Source of the DNA: a virus
DNA length: 22,916 bases
IMG/VR virus record: IMGVR_UViG_3300029787_000354
Coordinates: 1-22,916 of that record
Reading direction: 5' to 3' (one strand)
This document shows, piece by piece, positions 1 through 11,400 of the stretch. Made by a program: the position numbers and the translations under genes. The notes below the pieces were generated by a model that was not told the origin of the DNA, made no database searches, and saw only the letters and a program-made list of their open reading frames with translations. Numbering within the stretch: the stretch's first letter is position 1; every line of letters starts with the position of its first letter.

Positions 1-3000
1 AAATTTCAGACCATGATCCCCATGTAACAGGACCAAAACCAGATCTTCCATCAGCACTAACTTGACCAGAACTTTGAGTATAAGTTGTATCCTCAATTCT
101 TCTTGCTTCCAACATCACAACATCAGACCAGACATCGGAAGATGGTGTTAGTTGAACACTTCCAGAATAATAATTAACAAGGTATGGAGTAACGTTTTCA
201 ACTCTTGATGCATATGGTTGTGATACAGCAACTAATTCATTATAATTTAATGATAAGACTCTATTGCTTCTCTTGATACCATTAGTCAAAGGACTTATGA
301 CAAGATCCAATTCTGTAGTATATGGTGCTGGTCTTAGTTCTGAGTTCTTAACATCAATACTATTCTTAATAAGAGTCTTCTTAAGTTGAGTCGTAGTATT
401 GGAGAAATCATCAACAAAGAATCCAGACTTAAATCTATTAAGACCATCTGCATCTTGAATTTGTAGGTTTACAGTATCACTCTCTAAAAGAGATAATGAA
501 GTGTAAAATTCCAAATTCTTGATTCTTCTTTCCAAATTTCTAATATCACGCATTCTATATCTCTTATGCTCAGAAAGATTTAAATTAATTTCTGATACAT
601 CGCAAAGATAAGCTGGAACAGATGCTGATGCTATTTCTAAAGCATCATTAATATCATTTGGTAGTTCGGGAGTTTCCGCTGGAATACCTTTAACTAATTG
701 TAAAGTACCATCCTTAGTAAGGAAAATCTTATCCCTTCTTGGAAGATAGAATGAATAATCTATAATAAATGATTGATCTGATGCTAAGATATTTGTTGCA
801 GAGTTTCCATCTTGAGTAAATACTCTTCCTAAAAATTCAAATGGAGACCTAGTGGTTCCAGAGAAATCAGATACTCTTGGCCTTATATCAATTATTTCAC
901 ATACCTTTGTATTGTTTATTTTTGGTAGACTGCAGTAACTAAAATCACCATATGAATTTACAGTTGTTATGTCACCTACATCAGAAGTTAAGAAGTATGC
1001 AGATTCAAATACAACCTTTACCTTCTTAGAAGGTTCTTTATAACCAGATTTTCTTACCAATCTAGAATAATCATATATTGTACTTCTTTGACCATTATCA
1101 AAATCAAACTCGTCAGTAATATCAGTAGAACCTAATGTAATACCAGAAACTGTTGCAGTAATTCCAGACTCTTTAAACTTAATAACTTCACCAGAAAGAG
1201 GTTCTATGTTGTTTAAAGCTATGTAATTTATAGTACCATCATCAACTTTTCCAATGTAAACACCAACAAATTTGCTAGATTCACCAATAAATTCTTCACC
1301 ATCCAATAAATCTCCAGTCTTAGCAGTATCACTATTAATGGAGATTAAAGAGAGTCTTGGGAAAATTACATCATTGGCATTAGAAGATTCAAAAACACCA
1401 TAGATTTTAGTTGCATCGGGAACACCCAAGGAAATTTCTTCATCCTGAACTCTGGTTCCGTAGATATTGCCATAAGTAAGTCCATCATTTAGGGTTGTTG
1501 CTCCAACACCAGAAGATGAATACTTAGAAGAATCTAAAGAAAGAATATTTATTTTCTGTTTTGTCTTAACTTTTTCTTTAACATTGATCTTTCTAAGAGT
1601 AGCAATTAGTTTTGCAGGACCAAGACCATCTAAACCATTGATTGTTAATGTCTGAGATCCATTTGTAAATACAAACTTATCTGCACTCAAAGCTTCTGTG
1701 CTTCCGTCAGTTCTTACTAAGCAATAATTTTCTTCATCATATGGTAAGAATGTTTCACTTCCACTTCCACTATTGATGGAGTTTGAAGAACCATTAGTAA
1801 TTGTAACATCAAATTCCTTTCTTATTACAAGATTTGCATTAGTCAAATCAACATTAGATACCTTATCTTTAGGGAGAGTAGTATATAATGTATTATCAGT
1901 AGAGAATTGATATGATGAACTTAATACTCTAAAGTCAGATGGATTTATTGCTACAGTTGGTAATGCACCATCATTCACTCCAGTTACTGATGTAACAGCA
2001 TTAAGAACTAATGAGTGTTGAGATACAGTCGCAACCTTCGCATATGATGGATCGGTTGAACCTGGATTTGTATACTGTACAATGTTTCCAACAGTAGTAA
2101 TACCAGTGAAGAACTTAGTAGCATTTGTACTTGTAACAGTAGAAATTCCACCACTAGCAGGAGTAATATTAACTTCACCAAAAGTAGAGTGAACACTCTG
2201 TTTTACGTCAGCATTAAATGTATTAGCAGTTCCAACTGTTCCATATAATGATTTTATATCACTAGATGTATATGAAGTTGTTAATCCAATAATATTTCCT
2301 TCTTCAATGCCATTAAATATTAATTGTTCACCTTGTATGAATTTTCCATTGACGTTATATGCGGTCATTGCTGTACCAGCATTAACATCATATCTTAGAT
2401 AACCAGTAGCTCCACTAGACTTACCTTTAACATGCTGTGGAAGAGTCTTAGTTACTGCAGTATTGGCAGTTATATTAGTATATGTTTGAACATCATATAG
2501 AGAAATATCCCATGTATTGACATTAGGATTTACAGCATCATATGATCCAGATTCTAAAGCAAAGTCATAAACTCTTGCCAATCCAATTTCCTTACCTGCT
2601 GCAGTTGTAGATGTTACACCAATCCTAGCATCCCTTAGACTAACAGTATAATCAGTTCCTATTCCTATCTTAGGAGATCCATTAACTCTATTCAATCCAA
2701 AGCTTGGACCTGTATAGTAATTTAAACTCTGATTCTTTAATACTTTAGATGTTCTTGGTTTCTGAAAATCTAAGAATTGGTTTGTTGGTATATTTACCTC
2801 ATAACCTTTAACATATGCCTTACCTGGAGAAATCTTATATGTTGCAAGATTCTCTGCTGGAACACTATTATTATATGTTAATTGATCTGAATTGAATATT
2901 CCCTTGTTTCCTTTATAGTCATTTAAAGTCTCTTTGGGTTGGACATTAAATGGAATGACATAATAGTCACCAGACTCATCATATGTTCTTCTTGCAAACT

Positions 3001-3889
3001 CTTCTGATAACTTATTATATTCTGGGTTAATCTTTTGAGAAGCAATGACACCTTCTCTTACTTCCATCAACTCTATAAAGTTGGATGCCTGAGTAGAGTT
3101 TACATTCTTCTTAGTTAAAGTTGCTCTTATTTTTAATCTATCTGCACCAGGCGCAGTATAATTATTGAATGAAGATGCATTATCAGTTAAATCTGGATCA
3201 ATATCTGAATTTATAACTTCTTCTAAAACTTCCAATCCAATTTTATATGTTGGAGTCGTGCTATAAGGTTCTAATATAATAGACTGTTCAGGAATATCTA
3301 TAAAATATCCTCTTACAAAATAAACACCTTTTGATAAAACACAACCAGATCCATAAGAAGTAGGAACAGTAGAAGTTGTTAGAGCAACTCCTTCCCCTTC
3401 TTGAATAACAACATTTTTATTGGTTATTTGCCTTTCAATCAAAAGAGTTTCTGATGGTGCAAATACTGCAGTTTCTCCATCAGTGGAAGGATCCAAATAC
3501 TCTACAAATAAAGTATATGGTTCACCAGGAAAAGCATTTAAGTTAAGATATGCCTTTATCTTTGCTCTTACACCAGACTTACTTCCAACTACCCTTGCTT
3601 CTAATAAGTCATCAATATACTGGGTAACTGCTACACCAGAGTAAGAAACATTAATTCTTACAACAGGATATGCATTATTATATTTTAATCCACCACCAGT
3701 TACTGAACTACCATCTTTGAACATATGCTGTCCAAATCGTTCAACTTGGTTTTGTAGAATTGACTGTAAACCAGTTAATTCTCTAGCCTGAACAGGAAAT
3801 CCAGGTTTAAATAAAACCTTGTAATAGTTGTCAGACGGATTATAATCGTCAAAGTAAGGTGCGACGTTGAGATTAGTTTCCTGTGGCAT
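1..3889 (-). CDS. DUF4815-type virion structural protein (3' end outside window)
   Basis: This reading frame starts at the ATG at 3889 and stays open to the left edge, so 1296 residues are visible and the C-terminus is missing. The N-terminus (MPQETNLNVAPYFDDYNPSD, then YYKVLFKPGFPVQARELTGL and LQNQVERFGQHMF) matches what I recall of the DUF4815 family, a structural protein found next to baseplate genes in marine T4-like cyanophages. Around residues 1108-1134 is a charged, probably helical stretch (RYRMRDIRNLERRIKNLEFY) followed by TSLSLLE, also typical of that family. Near the visible end it reads FGPVTWGSWSEI, a tryptophan-rich motif I associate with these proteins. It begins 6 bases after the gp8-like stop and has no clear Shine-Dalgarno, so it is probably translated from the shared late transcript. 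It occupies the gp9/gp10 side of the T4 gene order. A baseplate-peripheral or fibre-attachment role is inferred from position. Confidence 0.85.
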   Translation of the reverse strand, partial: MPQETNLNVAPYFDDYNPSDNYYKVLFKPGFPVQARELTGLQSILQNQVERFGQHMFKDGSSVTGGGLKYNNAYPVVRINVSYSGVAVTQYIDDLLEARVVGSKSGVRAKIKAYLNLNAFPGEPYTLFVEYLDPSTDGETAVFAPSETLLIERQITNKNVVIQEGEGVALTTSTVPTSYGSGCVLSKGVYFVRGYFIDIPEQSIILEPYSTTPTYKIGLEVLEEVINSDIDPDLTDNASSFNNYTAPGADRLKIRATLTKKNVNSTQASNFIELMEVREGVIASQKINPEYNKLSEEFARRTYDESGDYYVIPFNVQPKETLNDYKGNKGIFNSDQLTYNNSVPAENLATYKISPGKAYVKGYEVNIPTNQFLDFQKPRTSKVLKNQSLNYYTGPSFGLNRVNGSPKIGIGTDYTVSLRDARIGVTSTTAAGKEIGLARVYDFALESGSYDAVNPNVNTWDISLYDVQTYTNITANTAVTKTLPQHVKGKSSGATGYLRYDVNAGTAMTAYNVNGKFIQGEQLIFNGIEEGNIIGLTTSYTSSDIKSLYGTVGTANTFNADVKQSVHSTFGEVNITPASGGISTVTSTNATKFFTGITTVGNIVQYTNPGSTDPSYAKVATVSQHSLVLNAVTSVTGVNDGALPTVAINPSDFRVLSSSYQFSTDNTLYTTLPKDKVSNVDLTNANLVIRKEFDVTITNGSSNSINSGSGSETFLPYDEENYCLVRTDGSTEALSADKFVFTNGSQTLTINGLDGLGPAKLIATLRKINVKEKVKTKQKINILSLDSSKYSSSGVGATTLNDGLTYGNIYGTRVQDEEISLGVPDATKIYGVFESSNANDVIFPRLSLISINSDTAKTGDLLDGEEFIGESSKFVGVYIGKVDDGTINYIALNNIEPLSGEVIKFKESGITATVSGITLGSTDITDEFDFDNGQRSTIYDYSRLVRKSGYKEPSKKVKVVFESAYFLTSDVGDITTVNSYGDFSYCSLPKINNTKVCEIIDIRPRVSDFSGTTRSPFEFLGRVFTQDGNSATNILASDQSFIIDYSFYLPRRDKIFLTKDGTLQLVKGIPAETPELPNDINDALEIASASVPAYLCDVSEINLNLSEHKRYRMRDIRNLERRIKNLEFYTSLSLLESDTVNLQIQDADGLNRFKSGFFVDDFSNTTTQLKKTLIKNSIDVKNSELRPAPYTTELDLVISPLTNGIKRSNRVLSLNYNELVAVSQPYASRVENVTPYLVNYYSGSVQLTPSSDVWSDVVMLEARRIEDTTYTQSSGQVSADGRSGFGPVTWGSWSEI

Positions 3890-3895
3890 GATTCT

Positions 3896-5449
3896 TTAGA
3901 ATTGCAAAATGACTTTGATATCTTCCTTTTGGTTTAAAGACCTAGTGATAGCAGGTCTGTTATCAACATATATTACATTTCCAGAGTATTTCTTAACTTC
4001 TGGATTAGCCACACCGAGAGTAAATGACTGACCAAGGTTATATGTTCTATTATTTATTGAGGTAGTATAACCAGTATATGAAGTATCAATTCCTAAGTTG
4101 GTACTTCCACCAAAAATGGTAACAGTTCCACTAGAAGCAGGTGTTGCTGTAAACCTATGCAATTCAAATCCATAAGTAGGATCGGTTTTTAATGAACCGT
4201 CACTATTGAATCCAACAAGACTTTTATCTTGCCAGTATTTCAATACTCCAGTAGTTTGATCATATGAGATCACTCTTCCTACAGCAGTAGATCCTAACCC
4301 AACTGTTTGGGTGACAAAACTATCTGCATTAAATGTTGTTGTGCTGTATCCAGAACCAACCAATTTTAATGCATAAGCTGCACTAGCTTTATCTAAATTT
4401 AATTTTGCAACAGATCCAAAAGCATCAGGATTTTCAACTATACCAACTCTTGCTATTTGGTTGCCAGTTACAAAATCAGGGTTCTCAGTATCATTCTCAA
4501 TTCTAGAATAAACTAGAACTTTATTTGCACCCAATTCACGATATACATCTGCACCATGTCCACCTTCTGGTGGGATAATAACATTAAAAATAGGAGCAGT
4601 ACTTCCTGTAGGAACATTACCACTGACTAGATCTACAGTTCCGTATGTATAACCCGATCCACCTTTAGAAACAGTAACTGTATCTATTTTGGAATCATTA
4701 TTAACAACAACTGTACATTCACCACCAGATCCATCACCAAGAATAGGTACTCTAGTATAAGTTCTATTAGCAGTCCCTAAACCAACTCCCCTATTAACAA
4801 CAGTAACTATTTTTAATTCACCACTAGTAGATGCATGATTTCTAACCGATGCATCAGCAGTATTAGTATCCCAGTCTGTTGGAACTGGCATAAAATTAGT
4901 AGAATCAAATTTTACAATATCACTTGGTTTGATAGTGTACAGATATTTCCAAACATAACCATCACCACTATCACCAGCAGATCTAGGTTCCAAATCAGTA
5001 AATGTAGGTTCATCTAGTGAAGGTCTTCCACTTGGATTCTCAGGATCAGTTCCGTTTTGCAGACAAACATAAACTTTAAAATCTTCATTTACAATATAAT
5101 AATTAGCAGAATATAAATTGGTTGCACCAGATGGTTTAGATGTATTTGTTCTACTAACATCTCCTCTATACATATCATATGTTGTACCAGAAATCCAAGC
5201 AGTTTTAGTGACCACTTGTCTGACATCACTAGGAGAAATCTTCTTTAAAGCAACCATCGTATCCCAATAGTCATCCTCTTGTTCAAAACTATCTTTAGGG
5301 GCTGGAGGATCCGTGTCCCAAGAAGAAGAATAATTATTTGGATTGGGAAGACCAACAAAAGAATAATATGAATTAGTAGTCGAAGTCACACCAGAAATAA
5401 AATTTCTAGCATTCAAAATTCTAAGCTGATCAGTTATAATGGCGGACAT
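3896..5449 (-). CDS. 8: T4 gp8-like baseplate wedge protein
   Basis: The 517-aa product resembles the gp8 wedge subunits annotated in marine T4-like phages. The N-terminus is MSAIITDQLRILNARNFISG, then SYYSFVGLPNP (28-38) and YWDTMVALKKISPSDVRQVV (61-80). GRPSLDEPTFTDLEPRSAGD (141-160) leads into GYVWKYLYTI. The C-terminus ends in DNRPAITRSLNQKEDIKVIL plus QF. In T4, gp8 is a wedge component about 334 residues long. The extra length here lies mainly in the middle (about 235-460) and includes a glycine/tyrosine beta module (TVTVSKGGSGYTYGTVDLV, 257-275) of the kind repeated in the neighbouring giant protein. The ATG is 19 bases after that protein's stop. No Shine-Dalgarno is visible (AAAAAAATCCCAA precedes the ATG), but an AATAAATA late-promoter-like motif lies just upstream. 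The gp8 call rests on remembered family sequence and on gene order. Confidence 0.82.
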   Translation of the reverse strand: MSAIITDQLRILNARNFISGVTSTTNSYYSFVGLPNPNNYSSSWDTDPPAPKDSFEQEDDYWDTMVALKKISPSDVRQVVTKTAWISGTTYDMYRGDVSRTNTSKPSGATNLYSANYYIVNEDFKVYVCLQNGTDPENPSGRPSLDEPTFTDLEPRSAGDSGDGYVWKYLYTIKPSDIVKFDSTNFMPVPTDWDTNTADASVRNHASTSGELKIVTVVNRGVGLGTANRTYTRVPILGDGSGGECTVVVNNDSKIDTVTVSKGGSGYTYGTVDLVSGNVPTGSTAPIFNVIIPPEGGHGADVYRELGANKVLVYSRIENDTENPDFVTGNQIARVGIVENPDAFGSVAKLNLDKASAAYALKLVGSGYSTTTFNADSFVTQTVGLGSTAVGRVISYDQTTGVLKYWQDKSLVGFNSDGSLKTDPTYGFELHRFTATPASSGTVTIFGGSTNLGIDTSYTGYTTSINNRTYNLGQSFTLGVANPEVKKYSGNVIYVDNRPAITRSLNQKEDIKVILQF

Positions 5450-5465
5450 TTGGGATTTTTTTAGT

Positions 5466-5473
5466 TATTTATT
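5466..5473 (-). promoter_or_regulatory. possible late promoter (AATAAATA) before the gp8-like gene
   Basis: The minus strand reads AATAAATA here, overlapping the stop codon of the giant gene, 17-24 bases upstream of the gp8-like ATG. It fits the NATAAATA form described for T4-like cyanophage late promoters, and the distance to the start codon resembles that of the gp25 promoter. The region is AT-rich, so a chance match is quite possible. Confidence 0.3.
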
Positions 5474-8400
5474 CGTTATAATTAGTGGATTTCAATGGAA
5501 CCACTCTTTCAACAATTGGTGAAGTGGAAATGCCCAATAAACCGTTGTTGTAAGAATTGAAAACTTTATTTTTAGATCTATTATTTATGGAGATTCTTCC
5601 CCAAGAATAGTCACCAAATACTTCACTATGACCTAAACCAGTAAGTCCATTATAATTTTGAACGCTTACTGTAACTTTCGCAACGTAAGTTTGTCCTATA
5701 GCAACAGCATTTGTCTGAGCAATAGATACAGATGCTACTTCATATATATTATCCAAGAAACTGCTTCCTGAACCAACAACAGCACCAGCACTATTTAATG
5801 AAGTAACTCCGTTGCCAATATTAGAATTGGATACCACAAAGTAATATCCTGTCTGTATACCACTTACAGTGATAGCAGTTCCTACAACATCAGAATCTCT
5901 GAATAAAGAATCACTAGGAAGTAATAGATCAAATACGATTCCAGTGGTTACACCGACAGTAGTAGTTGATACTCCAGATATTGTACCAAAATCACCAGTA
6001 TATGAAACTTGGGTTACTTCCTCTACATATCCAGAAGTCTTAGGATCTGCTATTAAAACTACAGGTGGATTGGAAGAAGTATATCCAGTTCCAGCCACAG
6101 TTACACTAATAGAAGTAACTATACCAGCAGTGATAGAAGATGTAGCAGATGCTCTCAAACTGGATGCAGTGCTAACAGGATTTCCAATAGTTACTGATGG
6201 AACACCAGTATAACCAATACCACCATTTCCGATTACAACAGAACTGATGGTTCCTAGTCCAGAAACTACAGCAGTAGCAGAAGCAGCAACTACAGAATCT
6301 TGTGAGATAATTCTTATACTGTTATTTTTAGTCTGATTTTCCTTTGAGTTATCAAAGAATGTTCTAACATTTTCAACAAACGCAACTGTAGAACCAAGAC
6401 TAAGTGGTTGAATCAAGTTAGTGTTTGGATAGATTAAAGGCTCATATAGTTCTCTATCTTTAGGTACAGGAGTTCCATCAATGAATCTATCTTCAGTCTG
6501 TCTAGACCAAGTTACTGGTCTAATATAGGTTTCATTCTCATTTATTCCTGGTCCACCGTAAGTATTTGTGTCAACACTATCAGTGGCATTTATCTTAGTA
6601 ACCAATCTATCATTTTCCCTATATTGTATTTCATCACCTGTTATCTTAATAACATCACCAACCTTAACTTGCTCCAATATATCAACTTCTCTTACATCGA
6701 CTGCACCTGTTCCTTGATAGAATAGTAACTTAATCAAATCACCAACTTTAGGTGCTTCAGTAAATTCTATGAAACTTCCTCCATCAAAAATATAACCATC
6801 ACCAGGAATCTGAAGGATGTCATTGATGAAGACTAATAAAGTATCTTGAACTTTAACAGGAGAACCAATTCTAGATTTTATTGTTTTTTGAACACCATTT
6901 AACTTAATAGCAAATGTTCTCTTATTTCCATCAAACAAATTACTAAAGTCATCTAGAACTAAGAAGTCACCTAAAGTCCAACCAGCAAAAGTATTGCTTT
7001 CAGTTTTTTCTATTGTAAGTTGGAACTCTTTAAATGATGCACCAAGAGTAGAATCAGTTGGTATTCCAACAGTTCCTCCCACACCTATTGATAAAACTTC
7101 TTCTTGACCATAACCAGATCCTTGATTATTGATAACGAAGTCTATAATACTACCTGCCATACCTACAACGATATCTGCAGTAGCCTCTGTTCCTACACCT
7201 GCACTTCCAGTATAAACTAATGGAATGTCTGTATATGAAAGAGGAAGATCAAATATAACTTCTGGTGGATTAGTTGAAGTATATCCACTACCTGGATTTG
7301 TAATAGCAACACTAACAACATGACCATTGCTAACAGCAGCAGTACCAATAAACTGAATGTTAGGAATACCAGTACTTAAAGTTTTAACTCCAACATTAAC
7401 TGTAGTTTGGATCCCAGATCTATATCCAGAACCACTATTTCCAATTGCAATAGAACTGATAGTTCCAAGACCAGAAACAATGGCAGTAGCACCAGCAGCA
7501 ACTAAAGGTTGATATCCCAATCCTTGAGTAGATCCAACTGATATAATAATTCCACCAACTGGTACAGTTGCGGTATTTGGATCAGATGATACTGAGGAAG
7601 CAGATCCAGTGAATTGAATACTAGTAATACCTGAGTTTTCGGATAAAGTGTAGTTGCTAATAACATTAACAGGATCACTATACCTAGATGGTCCTTGAGC
7701 AATCTGATTTATTAATATAATCGCATTGTCAGAAGATATTCCAGTAACATTTGATCCATTAGATTTTAAAGTAAATTCTGTACTATATCCAGTGAACCCT
7801 GATGCTATATCATCAAAGATGAAGTTTTTAGCATATGGCTCGTCAGCAGTACCACTTACTCCAGATCTCATAAATGATCTTCCATTAAAGGTAGAGTGGG
7901 TTGCAATTCCAGTCCAATATACATCATCAGGATCTGCTGCAGTTGTACTTATAGGAGTAAGTCCTTTAGGTGCAGTATAGAAGTTAATTTCATTTCCAAC
8001 GATATTATAGTTTCCATTAATCTTAGTCACCATCGCATCAGCATCATGTGCTGAAAGTTGAGTTCCCATCCAAGGTCTCTTAACTCTTAGCTTGTTAGTA
8101 GCACCAAATCCTACCATATCCACTCTCATTATCTCATCATCAATTTGTAGAAGATCTCCACCAAATATGGAAGTTATTCCAGTGATCGTTATATTGTCAA
8201 TATTATAATCAACATTACCAGCTAAGTTTGTAGTGACAGCACTAGCAACAACTGGAGTTTGAATTACATTATCAAGACTTACCAAAACTTTGCTATTTGC
8301 ATTTTTAGAAGTAAGAGAATGAGAAGTTCCTATTCCTACAGCAGTAATATCTAAAATAACAGGTTTAGCTTTTAAAGCATCTTCTGCAGTTGCAGCAAAT

Positions 8401-11400
8401 TTTAGATTTGAATCATCAGACTTCACAGCAAATACATTTGATGGAAGTTTATCGGTAGATCCTACACCAGGAATGGTTGTTGTCTTAATACCAATTGCCT
8501 GACTTGTACCAGCACCTAAAGTGGCATAGGTTAATGATTCACCAGTTACAAAGTAATGATCTGGTATAAAGACCTTATTATCAGTTAGATTAACAACACT
8601 CGATTGAGCACCTAAGAATTGTCTCTTAAATATTGGTAATTGCTTATGCTCAATTTCAAATGCACGTTTTACATCAGTTTCTGTTCCATAATACTCACCT
8701 TCACCTGTATCGATAGATGCGTTAGTAAAGCTTATTAAGTTATCACTAACAGAATCATTTACAGTTCCTACTGCGTTCTGCAAGACTCTTACTTGAACAT
8801 TTGCACTAGCTAAAGGTTTGAATGTAAGTTGTCTGACTCCTGCTCCAGTAATATTTCCTCCAAAGTCACCTAAGTTACCTCCAGTCTGAACAACACCATA
8901 TTCAGTGATGTACACTTCATTTGCATCATTAACAACTAATATTTCAGATGCTTGATATTGATTATTTGTAGTATCTTCAATACTTACAAAATAGTAAGCA
9001 CTTCTGTAGGCATCTGAATATTCTGCAACAACTGTCTCTACAGGAGATGTAGAAGAAGCAATAGATGTTTTACTAGAAGCTATTTGACCAGTATTAAATG
9101 TATGAGTACCAACTCCAGAAGAAGTGGTATCTGACATTGCTATTCTCAAACTATTAATATGATATCCTGTTGCAGTAGTTACACCTGCATTAGGAGTAAA
9201 ACTAATATTGACATAATTGCCAGATAAAGTTGCTCCATATGTTCCAATTCCAGCAGAACCTAGAGGACTTGATGGCATGTCAGAACTTACCTGACCATAC
9301 TCCATAAGTTCAACATTAGTTCCATCATGAACCATAGTTAACTCATCTACTTCATAATATTGATATGCTGAATTAGTTGCAGCTGCGGATACAGTTATCT
9401 TTGCGGACCTGTAAGTTTTTGCTATTCCTACGATGTTTACAGCAGTAGTAACTCCCAATCCAACAGTTGAAGTGGCACTACCAACATTAGCAATATCACC
9501 AAAATCAGTAGAACCTATACCAGCAACAGTATCAGCAATATTATAAGTTAATGTAGTTACAAAATAATCATTTGCTCTATACTTCTTAGGATAGAATAGA
9601 AGTCTTCCTTCATCTCCTAAAATATCAAAATCAAAAGTTCCAAGATCTGCGTATGTGTATACTCCACCATATTGGTTAAGCATCGCAGTTGAACTATTAT
9701 GAATCATAGAAATAATATAAACCTGTCTTTCTTCACCAAATCTAGTATCTTGAATATATGCAATAAATTTCTTATGTCTTGCAGAAGTTAGTGGGAATAA
9801 ATCTACAGCAGCAAATCTATCAGTTCTTGGTAAATCATTAAACTGAGAACTTACGTCATCAATCGACAAAACTCTATTTCCAATAGATTCAATATAATCT
9901 TGAAGTATCTTAGTCTTAAATACAACTTCATTAGATATAACAGTGGTATCATCAACTTTTAGAGTTTTTTCTGTTACCAAGTCATAATCAGGCATAGTAT
10001 TCAAACTCAACACTGAATCCAACATTGCTATTGATTCAACTGAACCTGTTTGGTTGGTTCCTAAACCAACGCTTTGATTATTTTGAGTAATATCATTTTC
10101 AATAACCAAATCACTAAATTTCTTAAATCCAGCAGTATGGTTTAACGAAGAAACTGCTTCATCCCATTTTTCTAACTGAACAGTAGATTTTAATGCATAT
10201 GAGAAGTACTGATAATAATCATTATCGGATAATCTTTGTAAGTTATTATTTAAGATACCTGTCTCACGTTTCCATCCTTTTGGAACAATAGAAGAAGCAC
10301 CAATATCATATTGAGCATTATATGATATTCTTTCTTTTACTTTACCTTTAGTTCCTGAAGAATCTCCAGTTATAGTTTCATTTATATTAAACAATCTTGG
10401 AGATGATACTTTTAGACTACCTGATAATCCATTCCATGATTGGACAGTTCCAGTTGCTGATTTTGATGTAATTGTCTCACCTTTCTCAAAATCATTGGTT
10501 ACCACTTCTACCCCAAAGATAGGGAACCATTTCTCTGGTATTATTGTACCCGAAGAATTCTGAACATCAAAATTACCAGGAATATTACCATCAAAAATTG
10601 AATCTTGTAAACTGTAAGTAACACTACCAAGTGTTCCACCAATATTAGGATCTGTAGCTGTTATCTTGAATCGTTTGTAATTATAGTTTGATGAATTGTA
10701 TCCTTTACCTGTAGTTCCAACTCCAACACTAACATTTTCGATTAGAACACTCTCACCAACTGCAAATGGATAATCAGCAGCACTACTAAAACTTGCACCT
10801 ATGGTAACAGTTACATCTTTAGTTCCTAGATTATAATCCATAGAACTAATGCTAACTCCATTAGAGTTATTGACTGGAATAATAGTAGGAGCATCCTTAT
10901 TCAAGGAAGTTGTATTTTTAACAATTCCAACATTAGAGTTTCCTAAAGTATATTCTAAAACTACTTCTGTTACTGGTAACTTAGTAATTCCATCCAATAC
11001 AACCAAATCTGGTGCTGTAGTGTAGAAATTACCAACTGAGGTAATTCCAACCTTACTTAAAGAATAGAAAGAATCTACAGATACGTATTGAGGAAGTAAA
11101 GCTTTAGGTTGTAAAGTTTTATCAGCAGAATATTCGTATCCAATATCTTGGATATCTACACTTTCAATACGACCAATAGTAAGACTAATAGGATCTAAAA
11201 CTGCACCATAACCTTTTGATGTAGTAACACCTAAATTTGCTACTCTATCAATACCAGGAATTCTACTATACCCAAGACCTCCATTTCTAACACCAACCAA
11301 AGCTATGGGACCACGAGCAGTTTTAGATGAGGTAAGATACTTAAATTTACCATCTGCTGGAACATAAAGAGTTTTACCTGCTTCTTGAGTTAAATTAAAA

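Noticed and set aside
2008-2196. Minus-strand frame rich in leucine inside the DUF4815 gene
   Set aside because: It is an alternative frame of the threonine/valine/serine-rich coding sequence. The DUF4815 frame runs straight through.
5869-6213. Plus-strand open frame of 114 codons (and others at 3420, 7726, 14905 and 16730)
   Set aside because: They lie antisense within large, well-supported structural genes and are explained by their repetitive, stop-poor coding sequence. They have no ribosome binding site or recognisable product.
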